The position numbers and the translations under genes are program-made. A stretch of 9,365 bases of DNA from an uncultured Alphaproteobacteria bacterium. Lineage in GTDB: Bacteria; Pseudomonadota; Alphaproteobacteria; RF32; CAG-239. The DNA lies in assembly GCA_944392285.1 (NCBI GenBank), contig CALXWF010000124.1:1-9365 (forward strand), given 5' to 3'. The notes below the pieces were generated by a model. The model saw nothing but the letters and a program-made list of their open reading frames with translations. It did no database searches and was not told the origin of the DNA. This document shows, piece by piece, positions 1 through 6,828 of this stretch (positions within the stretch are counted from its first letter, which is position 1; every line of letters begins with the position of its first letter).

Positions 1-93
1 GTCCCGTAAGCCTCGCGCGGCATTGCACTTGCGCTTGGCAACTATCGACTCCAACATCTCTGCAATGAGACCCTGAAACGAGTTCAGGGTGAC
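1..93. repeat. Repeat-like GC-richer intergenic segment with terminal palindrome
   Basis: The first 60 bases are about 58% G+C by my count, whereas positions 100-196 are very AT-rich. The segment ends in a palindrome of the type CCTGAA...TTCAGG, which recurs between genes in many alphaproteobacterial genomes. Both strands are open across much of the segment: the minus strand contains VTLNSFQGL, a peptide I associate with such dispersed repeats when they are mis-called as genes. That resemblance is from memory; no second copy lies in this window, so calling it a dispersed repeat is inference. The element probably continues past the left edge. Confidence 0.45.
70..90. repeat. REP-like palindrome, 8-bp stem with 5-base loop
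   Basis: ACCCTGAA at 70-77 is the exact reverse complement of TTCAGGGT at 83-90, with loop ACGAG at 78-82. There is no T-run on either side, so it is not a standard terminator. Its form matches the common intergenic CCTGAA/TTCAGG palindromes. It lies at the edge of the GC-richer segment, as expected if it bounds a repeat unit. Confidence 0.6.
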
Positions 94-139
94 AAAACAA
101 AGGGCACAACCCAAATCCTTAATTTCTAACCATAGATTT

Positions 140-168
140 ATGATATCATACTCTTTCAGTATAGGCAA
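140..168 (-). promoter_or_regulatory. Candidate leftward sigma-70-type promoter
   Basis: On the minus strand a -35 TTGCCT (plus-strand 163-168) is followed after 17 bases by a -10 TATCAT (plus-strand 140-145). It would fire leftward, through the palindrome at 70-90 and out of the window. The boxes match consensus only partly and the region is AT-rich, so chance is a real possibility. The transcribed product, if any, lies outside the window. Confidence 0.3.
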
Positions 169-192
169 AAAAATTAAAAAAACAGTTAACAA

Positions 193-228
193 AAAAGCAC
201 CAAAGAACATCTATTCTTTGGTGCTTTT
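193..228 (-). terminator. Rho-independent terminator of ppiD, possibly bidirectional
   Basis: A 15-bp perfect stem is formed by 193-207 and 214-228 with the 6-base loop CATCTA. Read on the minus strand it ends in six T residues (plus-strand A-run 191-196), which fits termination of the leftward ppiD transcript 25 bases after its stop codon. A four-T run at 225-228 on the plus strand could also give weak rightward termination. Confidence 0.85.
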
Positions 229-252
229 GCTCTTGTGAAAAGAGGAGGGAGC

Positions 253-2133
253 CTAGTCGGCTAAGCCCAAACTCTTATAGTCGACTTTGATATTATAATC
301 TTTACCGAAGCTGTTAATCATTTGGGTCGTGGCATCTTGTGACAGAGCAAACTGAGCCTTTCTTAAAAGAACTTCTTCTTCCTCAGAGGTCAATTTGTGT
401 TTATCGTTGATGACTTTTGTTGCAACGACAATCATTTGTTCGCCGTCTAAATCCAAGACCTTAGGATTGTTAAGCTTTTCCTTAAACAATTCAGACATCT
501 GCAAAGTTGTCAAATTGTCAAAATTCTCACCGCGTTTAATCGGCTTGCTGGTGTTGAGCTTGAGAGAAAAGCGTCTGGCGACTTCGTCAATATTGTCGCC
601 GCTTTCCAAATCATGCAACACATCTTTGATAATTTCTTGGGCAATGGCAGCCTTTTCGTCATTTTCCCACATTTTAACGATTGTCGGGCGAACCTCGTCT
701 AACTCTTGCGGGTGAGCATCATGAATTGCATTGACTTTAAGAACCACAAAGCCATCGTCGGTTTCAAAGACTTGGCTGACTTCATTGGGATTATAAGAAA
801 AGGCAGTGTCAACAAAGTCATTGCTCTTAATCAGCTTAGCAAATTGCTTCGGCGCAGATTTATAAGAGCCGTCTTCTTTCAAGCCGCTGATTTTATAAAT
901 GCTTGTGTCGTTGCTTTTGGCAATATCATCTAAAGAAGCCCCGGCACCGATCTGGTCCTCAATCATGGTAGAATTTTCATAAGCATATTCATAAGCACGG
1001 TCTTTCTTGAGCGCCTCAACAATCTGCGGGCGTGCCGCCTCAAGTTTGGTTTCTTGCATGGGCTTAATTCCCGTAACTTTCATAATATGCCACCCCATTT
1101 CAGACTTAACCGGGCCGACAAACTCACCGACCTTAAGCGCAAACACCGGCTCTGACATATCAGCAATTAACATGTCTTTAGAGGCATAGCCGAGCTCGGT
1201 GTCGGCTTTGTTTTGTCCGGCCTCTTCTTGAGCGACCTTGTAAAAATCCTCGCCGGCCTTAAGACGAGCGGCAGCTTTATCGGCTTTTTCCTGAGTGTCA
1301 AAGACCATTTGCAAAATATTACGCGATTCGGGAATAACAAAATTGCTGATATTTTCTTGATAATAAGCGGCAATTTCTTCTTCGGTCGGCGTAAATTTGC
1401 GCGCAGCATCATCAACGGAAAGGACAATGAAAGAAACATCTCTGGCTTCAGGCTCAACAAATTGCGGAGCAAAATCCTGATAATATTGCTCCAACTCTTC
1501 CTGAGAGATTTTGCGGTCGGTTTTCAGGTCTGCAGGATTAATAAGAATATATTTGAAAACCTTACGCTGATTCTCCAAAGCGGCCAAATAAGGAAGCATG
1601 ACTTTACTTACGTTAACGGCCATTGCAGGCGTTTTAACCAAGTGTAAAGCAGCCATATCCTGACGCAGAGCGTCAATATAAGCTTGTTCGCTAAGGTTTG
1701 CGGCTCTAAGCAAACGCAAGAGCTTTTCTTTGCTGAAGCGGCCGTTGGCGTCCATAAACTCGGGCTGAGAAAAAATAATTTTACGCACCAAGGCATCGCT
1801 GATGTAGATGTTATTATCTTGAGCGGTTTTGCGAATAATTGCGCCCATCAGTTCTTGTTGAACGATTTCAGCCAAAATATTCTGTCTGATAGTCTCATTA
1901 ATATCTAACGTATCACCGAAAACATTTTGCAGACTTTGCATTTTCTGGTTAAAGCTATTGGTGATTTCGCTTTGCGTAATCACAATATCATCAACCTCAA
2001 TAATAGGACGATTATTGGCCTTTTCGTTAATATATCCGGAGATTCCGAATAAAGAAACAAAGCTCAAAGCCGTCAAAATCAACACGCCTTTTCCCAACCA
2101 GGAATCTTGCACTTTTCTAAATTGCTTCATCAT
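253..2133 (-). CDS. ppiD: Membrane-anchored periplasmic peptidyl-prolyl isomerase / chaperone, PpiD-SurA type
   Basis: The 626-residue protein matches the PpiD layout: a short basic cytoplasmic N-terminus, one membrane anchor at about residues 15-34, then a long periplasmic part. A SurA-like chaperone region (about 40-260) is followed by a parvulin (PPIC/rotamase) domain at about 268-358, recognisable from DTELGYASKDML and MGWHIMKV. The C-terminal region (about 360-626) is the divergent chaperone-like part. In the family, PpiD binds proteins emerging from the Sec translocon; isomerase activity is often weak or absent, and I cannot judge it here. Two adjacent ATGs occur; the first is chosen because AGGAAAG (plus-strand 2144-2150) lies 10 bases upstream, and the choice adds only one Met. 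The gene is transcribed away from tpiA and ends before a strong terminator. The family is clear; whether it is the strict PpiD orthologue is slightly less sure. Confidence 0.9.
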   Translation of the reverse strand: MMKQFRKVQDSWLGKGVLILTALSFVSLFGISGYINEKANNRPIIEVDDIVITQSEITNSFNQKMQSLQNVFGDTLDINETIRQNILAEIVQQELMGAIIRKTAQDNNIYISDALVRKIIFSQPEFMDANGRFSKEKLLRLLRAANLSEQAYIDALRQDMAALHLVKTPAMAVNVSKVMLPYLAALENQRKVFKYILINPADLKTDRKISQEELEQYYQDFAPQFVEPEARDVSFIVLSVDDAARKFTPTEEEIAAYYQENISNFVIPESRNILQMVFDTQEKADKAAARLKAGEDFYKVAQEEAGQNKADTELGYASKDMLIADMSEPVFALKVGEFVGPVKSEMGWHIMKVTGIKPMQETKLEAARPQIVEALKKDRAYEYAYENSTMIEDQIGAGASLDDIAKSNDTSIYKISGLKEDGSYKSAPKQFAKLIKSNDFVDTAFSYNPNEVSQVFETDDGFVVLKVNAIHDAHPQELDEVRPTIVKMWENDEKAAIAQEIIKDVLHDLESGDNIDEVARRFSLKLNTSKPIKRGENFDNLTTLQMSELFKEKLNNPKVLDLDGEQMIVVATKVINDKHKLTSEEEEVLLRKAQFALSQDATTQMINSFGKDYNIKVDYKSLGLAD

Positions 2134-2177
2134 TGTTAAAAAACTTTCCTAAAAATCCTTTGAATCCAGACCCCGCA

Positions 2178-2207
2178 ATTATAAGCCAAAACATTTATTT
2201 TATGCAA
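2178..2207 (-). promoter_or_regulatory. Probable sigma-70-type promoter of ppiD
   Basis: On the minus strand a perfect -10 TATAAT (plus-strand 2178-2183) has TTGCAT (2202-2207) 18 bases upstream as the -35. It lies about 45 bases before the ppiD start codon. The -35 keeps only the TTG of the consensus, so the call rests mainly on the -10 and on the position in a divergent intergenic region. Confidence 0.55.
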
Positions 2208-2224
2208 TCTTATAAATATTCGTG

Positions 2225-2255
2225 TTGAAAAGTTTTTTTAACTGGAAAATATAAA
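2225..2255 (+). promoter_or_regulatory. Candidate promoter of tpiA
   Basis: TTGAAA (2225-2230) and TATAAA (2250-2255) are separated by 19 bases, a rather long spacer. They lie about 60 bases upstream of the tpiA start in the AT-rich divergent region. A promoter is expected here because ppiD points the other way, but the exact boxes are uncertain. Confidence 0.35.
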
Positions 2256-2316
2256 ATTATTGTGTTAGAAGGTCGATAATGAAGATTTTAGTTTAATTTT
2301 TTGAAGGATTGTTATC

Positions 2317-3081
2317 ATGGCAAGAAAAACTCTGATTGCCGGCAACTGGAAGATGAACGGTCTTTTGGCAGATGGCGTTGATTTGGCCAAAGCTGTTGCC
2401 GCTGAAGTTAAAAAAATGGGCAAACCCGGATGTGAATTTTTGGTTTGTCCGCCGTTTACTTTGTTGACCTCGGTTAAAAAAGCCTTGCGCGGCGCCAAAG
2501 TTGCGCTCGGTGCGCAAGATGTGCATTTTAACCCCAAAGGGGCTCATACCGGTGATATCAGTCCGTTAATGTTAAAAGATGCCGGTTGTCAATATGTTAT
2601 CGTCGGCCACTCTGAAAGACGTGCCGACCACAAAGAATCTAATGAGTTGATTAATAAAAAAGCCGCCGCGGCATATGAGGCGGGCTTAAAAGCAATCATC
2701 TGCATCGGTGAGACTTTGGCCGAACGTGAAGCCGGCAAGACCATTGATGTTTGCAAAGCACAGATTTTGGGTTCTGTTCCCGATAATGCTGACGGCACCA
2801 ACACGGTTATTGCTTATGAACCTGTTTGGGCAATCGGTACCGGTAAAACCCCGACGGCAGAAGACGTTGAAGAAGTTCATGCCGCCGTTCGCAAGGTTTT
2901 GGCCAAAAAACTCGGTAAAGGCAATGCCAACAAAATGCGCATTTTATACGGTGGCTCCGTAAAACCGGGAAATGCCAAAGAATTTTTATCATTGCCTGAC
3001 GTTGACGGTGCATTAATCGGCGGCGCCAGCCTCAAGGCTGATGATTTTATCGCCATTGCCAAAAATTCCGGCCAATGCTGA
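2317..3081 (+). CDS. tpiA: Triosephosphate isomerase
   Basis: This cytoplasmic glycolytic and gluconeogenic enzyme interconverts dihydroxyacetone phosphate and glyceraldehyde 3-phosphate. At 254 residues it has the usual length for a single TIM barrel. All catalytic elements are visible: Asn10 and Lys12 in AGNWKMNG, the electrophile His98 in IVGHSERR, and the base Glu168 in YEPVWAIGTGK, which also starts the mobile loop 6 (to about residue 177). The phosphate-binding segments are YGGSVKP (211-217) and GALIGGASL (231-239). The ATG is supported by AAGGA at 2304-2308, 8 bases upstream. It is the first rightward gene after the divergent promoter region, and secG follows after 19 bases, so the two are probably co-transcribed. 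The protein ends in Cys; nothing else is unusual. Confidence 0.98.
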   Translation: MARKTLIAGNWKMNGLLADGVDLAKAVAAEVKKMGKPGCEFLVCPPFTLLTSVKKALRGAKVALGAQDVHFNPKGAHTGDISPLMLKDAGCQYVIVGHSERRADHKESNELINKKAAAAYEAGLKAIICIGETLAEREAGKTIDVCKAQILGSVPDNADGTNTVIAYEPVWAIGTGKTPTAEDVEEVHAAVRKVLAKKLGKGNANKMRILYGGSVKPGNAKEFLSLPDVDGALIGGASLKADDFIAIAKNSGQC

Positions 3082-3100
3082 TTTTTGAAAGGATTTGATT

Positions 3101-3421
3101 ATGGGAACAGTTTTATTGGTAATTCACTTATTGGTCGCCATTTTGTTGGTTTCCGTCATTTTGATGCAACGCTCTGAAGGCGGTGCTCTTGATGGTTTGG
3201 GCGGCGGTTCCGGCGCTTCTAATTTTTTGAGCGCACGCGGCACCGGCAACTTTTTAACCCGCTTAACGGCCATTTTGGCAACTTTGTTTATTATTACCAG
3301 CATTTCTTTGTCTCTGTACCACAGAGGTGCGGCAGTACAGACATCTAAGTCTTTACTTGATGCAGCTCCTGCGGAACAGACGGTTCCGGATGTTCCTTCG
3401 GCACCGGTTGCGGGAAAATAA
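3101..3421 (+). CDS. secG: Preprotein translocase subunit SecG
   Basis: SecG is the small auxiliary subunit of the SecYEG inner-membrane channel and assists SecA-driven export. The 106-residue protein has two membrane helices, at about 1-20 and about 52-72. Between them is the family's conserved cytoplasmic loop, with VILMQRSEGGALDGLGGG followed by a Gly/Ser-rich stretch and FLSARGTGNFLTR. The tail after about residue 75 is Ala/Pro-rich and weakly conserved, as usual in this family. I chose the ATG at 3101, preceded by AAAGGA (3088-3093) with a 7-base spacer. An in-frame TTG two codons earlier lies too close to that site. The gene lies 19 bases after tpiA, and a strong hairpin follows it before pyrG. 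Confidence 0.95.
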   Translation: MGTVLLVIHLLVAILLVSVILMQRSEGGALDGLGGGSGASNFLSARGTGNFLTRLTAILATLFIITSISLSLYHRGAAVQTSKSLLDAAPAEQTVPDVPSAPVAGK

Positions 3422-3441
3422 AATGAGATATCTAATCTAAA

Positions 3442-3473
3442 ATAAAGGCACCTTCAGCAAAAGGTGCCTTTAT
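3442..3473 (+). terminator. Hairpin between secG and pyrG: terminator or attenuator
   Basis: A 13-bp perfect stem (3442-3454 with 3461-3473) encloses the 6-base loop CAGCAA. Only three T residues follow the GC core on the plus strand before the run is broken, so termination may be partial. The 24 bases between the hairpin and the pyrG start leave no room for a complete promoter downstream of the hairpin. pyrG must therefore depend on read-through, or on a promoter that overlaps or precedes the hairpin. Confidence 0.65.
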
Positions 3474-3497
3474 CACTTTAAATACAGGGGCTTTATA

Positions 3498-5165
3498 ATG
3501 TCTGAATCTTTGAAATATCTGGATAATCTTCCAAGCAAAACCAAATTTGTTTTTATTACCGGCGGTGTTGTGTCATCTTTAGGGAAGGGGCTGGCCTCAG
3601 CTTCTTTGGCCTCTATTTTGCAAGCGCGCGGTTTTAAGGTACGTCTGCGCAAGCTGGATCCTTATTTAAATGTTGACCCCGGTACGATGAGTCCGACCCA
3701 ACATGGTGAAGTCTTTGTAACCGATGACGGTGCCGAAACAGACTTAGACCTCGGGCATTATGAGCGTTTTTCCGGTGTTCCGTCACACAAAACCGACAGT
3801 ATCACCACCGGCAAGATTTATTTGAAAGTCTTGGAAAAAGAGCGCCACGGAGATTATCTCGGGGCTACCATTCAGGTGATTCCGCATATTACGGATGCCA
3901 TTAAAGAATTTGTGGTTTCAGATTTGCATGATGAAGACTTTGTTTTGTGCGAAATCGGCGGAACCGTCGGCGATATTGAAGGTCAGCCTTATCTTGAGGC
4001 AATTCGCCAGTTTGCTTATGATATCGGCAGAGAAAGAGTCATGTTCCTGCATGTCACTTTGCTTCCCTATATTCCGACTGCCGGCGAGCTCAAGACCAAG
4101 CCGACGCAACATTCAGTCAGAAAATTGCAAGAATACGGAATCCAGCCGGACTTACTTTTGTGTCGCTCGCAAATGGAAATCCCTGAAAATGAAAAACGCA
4201 AGATTGCGCTGTTTTGCAATCTGCGCGCCGAAAACGTTATTGCGGCATTAGATGTCGCCAATATTTATCAGGTTCCACTGAGTTATTCCAAAGAGGGGTT
4301 GGATGCGGCCGTTTGCCGTCATTTTGGTTTAGATGCAAGCCACACGCCCGACTTAAGCAAATGGGAACAAATCGCCTATACCGTCAGCCACCCGCAGGGT
4401 GAAGTAAAAATTGCGGTTGTCGGCAAATATATTTCTTTGCTTGAGGCTTATAAATCCCTAAATGAAGCCTTAACCCACGGCGGCATAGCCAACCAATATA
4501 AAGTCAGAGTTAAATGGATTGAGGCAGAAACCTTAGAGCAGGGTAATCCGGATGAAATTTTAAGTGATGTCAACGCCATTTTGGTTCCCGGCGGCTTTGG
4601 TGAACGCGGAACGGAAGGTAAAATTTTGGCTATTAAATATGCGCGTGAACATAAGGTGCCGTTTTTGGGCATTTGTTTCGGAATGCAGATGGCCGTTTTG
4701 GAAACCATGCGGAATTTGGCGGGCGTTAAAAATGCCGGCACAACCGAGTTTGGCAAGCCCTGTGAGCCGGTTGTCGGCCTAATGACCGAATGGGACAAAG
4801 ACGGTGCACGTCAAATTCGCCATAAAGACGGCGATTTAGGCGGAACCATGCGCCTCGGGGCTTATGATTGTATACTGACGCCGGGGTCTTTGGCCGCGCA
4901 AATCTATGGTTCGCTAAAAATTTCTGAGCGCCACCGTCACCGTTATGAGGTAAATTTAGCCTATGAAAAACAATTAAATGAAGCCGGCATGGTTGTCAGC
5001 GGACGCTCTCCCGACGGCAAATTGCCCGAAATTGTAGAAAGGCCGGATCATCCGTGGTTCTTGGCAGTGCAGTTTCACCCCGAGCTCAAATCGCGTCCTT
5101 TTGCGCCGGCACCGCTGTTTGTGTCTTTTGTAAAAGCTGCGATAGATAACAGCCGCCTGATATAG
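3498..5165 (+). CDS. pyrG: CTP synthase (glutamine-hydrolysing)
   Basis: PyrG makes CTP from UTP, ATP and glutamine, the last step of de novo pyrimidine nucleotide synthesis. The 555-residue protein has an N-terminal synthetase domain (about 15-285) with the P-loop-like GGVVSSLGKG (22-31, Lys30) and CEIGGTVGDIEG (151-162). The C-terminal class I glutamine amidotransferase domain (about 300-550) shows the oxyanion segment PGGFGERG, the nucleophile Cys393 in GICFGMQ, and the His527-Pro-Glu529 pair in FHPE. Both active sites look intact. The protein is about ten residues longer than usual, mainly from MSESLKYLDNLPSKT before the normal FVFITGG start. The ATG is supported by AGGGG at 3486-3490, 7 bases upstream, and no later ATG would serve. 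CTP is also the co-substrate that activates Kdo, so its position beside kdsA makes sense. Confidence 0.98.
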   Translation: MSESLKYLDNLPSKTKFVFITGGVVSSLGKGLASASLASILQARGFKVRLRKLDPYLNVDPGTMSPTQHGEVFVTDDGAETDLDLGHYERFSGVPSHKTDSITTGKIYLKVLEKERHGDYLGATIQVIPHITDAIKEFVVSDLHDEDFVLCEIGGTVGDIEGQPYLEAIRQFAYDIGRERVMFLHVTLLPYIPTAGELKTKPTQHSVRKLQEYGIQPDLLLCRSQMEIPENEKRKIALFCNLRAENVIAALDVANIYQVPLSYSKEGLDAAVCRHFGLDASHTPDLSKWEQIAYTVSHPQGEVKIAVVGKYISLLEAYKSLNEALTHGGIANQYKVRVKWIEAETLEQGNPDEILSDVNAILVPGGFGERGTEGKILAIKYAREHKVPFLGICFGMQMAVLETMRNLAGVKNAGTTEFGKPCEPVVGLMTEWDKDGARQIRHKDGDLGGTMRLGAYDCILTPGSLAAQIYGSLKISERHRHRYEVNLAYEKQLNEAGMVVSGRSPDGKLPEIVERPDHPWFLAVQFHPELKSRPFAPAPLFVSFVKAAIDNSRLI

Positions 5166-5184
5166 AAAATTGTTAAGGAACAAG

Positions 5185-5214
5185 AAAGTTCGGTTGCCAA
5201 AAACCGAACTTTTT
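5185..5214 (+). terminator. Rho-independent terminator-like hairpin after pyrG
   Basis: An 11-bp perfect stem (5185-5195 with 5202-5212) encloses the 6-base loop GCCAAA. A run of five T residues (5210-5214) follows the core. It lies 20 bases after the pyrG stop codon and about 40 bases before kdsA. This looks like a real terminator, so kdsA-recO-parC would need read-through or a promoter overlapping it. TTGCCA at 5194-5199 resembles a -35 box, but the matching -10 (TACGCT, 5217-5222, 17-base spacer) is poor. Confidence 0.75.
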
Positions 5215-5253
5215 GTTACGCTTGGATAAAATAACCAAAAAAGGAATAAGACA

Positions 5254-6099
5254 ATGGAACCTCGCATTATCAAAATCGGCAATTTTTCAGTCAGCAATCG
5301 TTTACCTTTTGTGCTTTTGGCCGGTCCCTGCCAAATTGAGAGCCGTCAACACGCTATTGATATGGCCGGTGCTATGGTTGAAATTACCAAGAGTTTAGGC
5401 ATTAACTATATTTTTAAGGCTTCGTTTGATAAGGCCAACCGCACATCGCTTAACACACCGCGCGGTGTAGGCTTGGAAGAAGGGATGCGTACTTTTGCCG
5501 AAATCAAAAAATTATATAACAACATTCCGATAGTAACGGATATTCACGAAAAAGAGCAATGCGAACAAGTTGCTCCCTTTGTTGATATGTTGCAAATACC
5601 GGCATTTTTGTGCCGCCAGACAGATTTGATGGTAGCCGCGGCCAAAACCGGCAAAGTGATTAATATCAAAAAAGGCCAATTTTTGGCACCTTGGGATGTT
5701 AACAGCTTGGTTAAAAAATGTGATGATTCCGGCAATCTGAATGTTTGCTTGACCGAGCGCGGTTCAAGTTTTGGATACAATACTTTGGTAACCGACATGC
5801 GCTCACTGCCGCAAATGGCTAAAAACACGGGCTGTCCCGTTATTTTTGATGCGACCCATTCGGTACAACAACCGGGCGGCCTGGGTGGCTGTTCCGGCGG
5901 TCAGAGAGAGTTTGCACCTGTATTGGCACGGGCGGCGGTTGCCGTTGGCGTTGCCGGCGTGTTTATTGAAACGCACGACAATCCGGATAAAGCTTTGTCA
6001 GACGGGCCGAATATGATACCCTTACATGATATGAAACGTGTCTTAAGCGAGCTGATGGCTTATGACCGCATCACTAAAGAGACGGTTCGTCCTTACTAA
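5254..6099 (+). CDS. kdsA: 3-deoxy-8-phosphooctulonate synthase (Kdo-8-P synthase), metal-dependent type
   Basis: KdsA condenses phosphoenolpyruvate with arabinose 5-phosphate to give Kdo 8-phosphate, precursor of the inner-core sugar of lipopolysaccharide. The 281-residue TIM-barrel protein carries the family signatures LLAGPCQIES (21-30), FKASFDKANRTS (54-65), PRGVGLEEGM (69-78), GQFLAPWDV (141-149) and FDATHSVQQPGG (198-209). Cys26 stands where the metal-independent E. coli enzyme has Asn26. The other metal ligands of metallo-enzymes such as that of Aquifex are also present: His202 in ATHS, Glu239 in FIETH and Asp250 in LSDGPN. The ATG is preceded by AAGGA at 5241-5245, 8 bases upstream. 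The stop codon overlaps the recO start by one base, so kdsA and recO are likely translationally coupled. Confusion with DAHP synthase is unlikely given the motifs and length. Confidence 0.97.
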   Translation: MEPRIIKIGNFSVSNRLPFVLLAGPCQIESRQHAIDMAGAMVEITKSLGINYIFKASFDKANRTSLNTPRGVGLEEGMRTFAEIKKLYNNIPIVTDIHEKEQCEQVAPFVDMLQIPAFLCRQTDLMVAAAKTGKVINIKKGQFLAPWDVNSLVKKCDDSGNLNVCLTERGSSFGYNTLVTDMRSLPQMAKNTGCPVIFDATHSVQQPGGLGGCSGGQREFAPVLARAAVAVGVAGVFIETHDNPDKALSDGPNMIPLHDMKRVLSELMAYDRITKETVRPY

Positions 6100-6824
6100 T
6101 GACCAGATTTTCGGATGAAGGCTATATTATTGCATTAAGAAGACACGGTGAGAATTCGGTTATTCTCACCGTGTTAAGCCGCAATAACGGCAAAATCACC
6201 GGTTATGTAAAAAATGCTTTGTCAAAAAAACAGCTGGCCACTTTTCAGCTCGGCAATCTGATAAATTTTGAGGCTTATGCTCGTGTTGATGATAACATGC
6301 TGAGCTTGCGCGTAGAGCTGGGCGCCCCGTCAGCCGTAAATTTTATGAATGATGCGCAAAAATTGGCGGCATTGTCTTCTCTGTGCGCTTTGTGCAATGC
6401 TACCATGCCGGAAAAAGAAAATTTAGAAAGGTTTTACTACTATATAGACAGCTTTTTTAATCTGATAAATGAAGATAATTGGCTAACTCACTATGCTTAT
6501 TTTGAGTTTTTTCTCTTAGATTATCTGGGCGTGGGGTTAGATTTAAGCTGTTGTTCTGCCACCGGCACAAAAGAAAATCTGGCCTATGTTTCGCCCAAGA
6601 GCGGCAAAGCCGTTTGTGCCACGGCCGGAGAGGCTTATAAAGACAGGTTGTTTAAGTTTCCGCATTTTATTGTGGCGCAAGACTATCATCCTTCACTTGC
6701 CGAGGTGGCAGAATTATTAAAAATGACCGAATTTTTCCTCAACAAAAACTTTTTTGCCGCACATGGCTTGAAATTCCCGATAAACCGTGCTAATTTGCTG
6801 GAAAATTTAGGAATATACAGGTGA
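6099..6824 (+). CDS. recO: DNA repair protein RecO
   Basis: RecO works with RecR, and often RecF, to load RecA onto SSB-coated single-stranded DNA in recombinational gap repair. The 241-residue length is typical. The N-terminal OB-fold (about 1-80) opens with DEGYIIALRRHGENSVILTVLS, split here as DEGYIIALRR then HGENSVILTVLS, and continues with GKITGYVKNA. A helical C-terminal domain follows, with the alphaproteobacterial-looking DYLGVGLDLS and LAYVSPKSGKAV (161-172). The C4 zinc site of some RecO proteins is incomplete: only Cys151, Cys152 and Cys173 are nearby. The start overlaps the kdsA stop as TAATG and has no clear ribosome binding site of its own, so coupled initiation is likely. parC begins 4 bases after the stop. 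A 13-bp inverted repeat lies inside the gene at 6043-6074 as printed in line numbering terms, i.e. 6143-6174 in window coordinates (see the separate entry). Confidence 0.93.
   Translation: MTRFSDEGYIIALRRHGENSVILTVLSRNNGKITGYVKNALSKKQLATFQLGNLINFEAYARVDDNMLSLRVELGAPSAVNFMNDAQKLAALSSLCALCNATMPEKENLERFYYYIDSFFNLINEDNWLTHYAYFEFFLLDYLGVGLDLSCCSATGTKENLAYVSPKSGKAVCATAGEAYKDRLFKFPHFIVAQDYHPSLAEVAELLKMTEFFLNKNFFAAHGLKFPINRANLLENLGIYR
6143..6174 (+). repeat. 13-bp perfect inverted repeat inside the start of recO
   Basis: ACACGGTGAGAAT (6143-6155) is the exact reverse complement of ATTCTCACCGTGT (6162-6174), with a 6-base loop TCGGTT (6156-6161). It begins 44 bases after the recO start and encodes the conserved stretch HGENSVILTV. 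The GC-rich stem would make a stable mRNA hairpin. No T-run follows, so it is not a standard terminator. A role in damping recO-parC expression, or in mRNA processing after kdsA, is only inference. Confidence 0.8.
6819..6823 (+). promoter_or_regulatory. parC ribosome binding site overlapping the recO stop codon
   Basis: AGGTG at 6819-6823 includes the first two bases of the recO stop TGA (6822-6824) and lies 5 bases before the parC ATG at 6829. This supports the chosen parC start and suggests that translation of recO and parC is coupled. Confidence 0.6.
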
Positions 6825-6828
6825 ATAA

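Noticed and set aside
1..210. A 70-codon minus-strand open frame starting with ATG at 210-208 and running off the left edge.
   Set aside because: It starts inside the ppiD terminator, has no clear ribosome binding site, and runs through the repeat-like segment and its palindrome. It is better explained as a chance frame in a repeat, so I did not call it a gene.
1213..1647. A 144-codon plus-strand open frame antisense to ppiD.
   Set aside because: It lies wholly inside ppiD, whose protein has clear family domains. The antisense translation shows no recognisable motif and has no operon context.
3095..3421. secG starting at an in-frame TTG at 3095.
   Set aside because: AAAGGA at 3088-3093 would leave only one base of spacing to the TTG, whereas the ATG at 3101 has a normal 7-base spacer and gives the usual SecG N-terminus.
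4448..4798. A 116-codon minus-strand open frame inside pyrG.
   Set aside because: It is antisense to the conserved amidotransferase domain of pyrG and has no features of its own.
6099..6824. recO as a damaged gene because the zinc-finger cysteines are incomplete.
   Set aside because: Frame, length and the other RecO motifs are intact, and many RecO proteins lack the full C4 site, so this looks like normal family variation.
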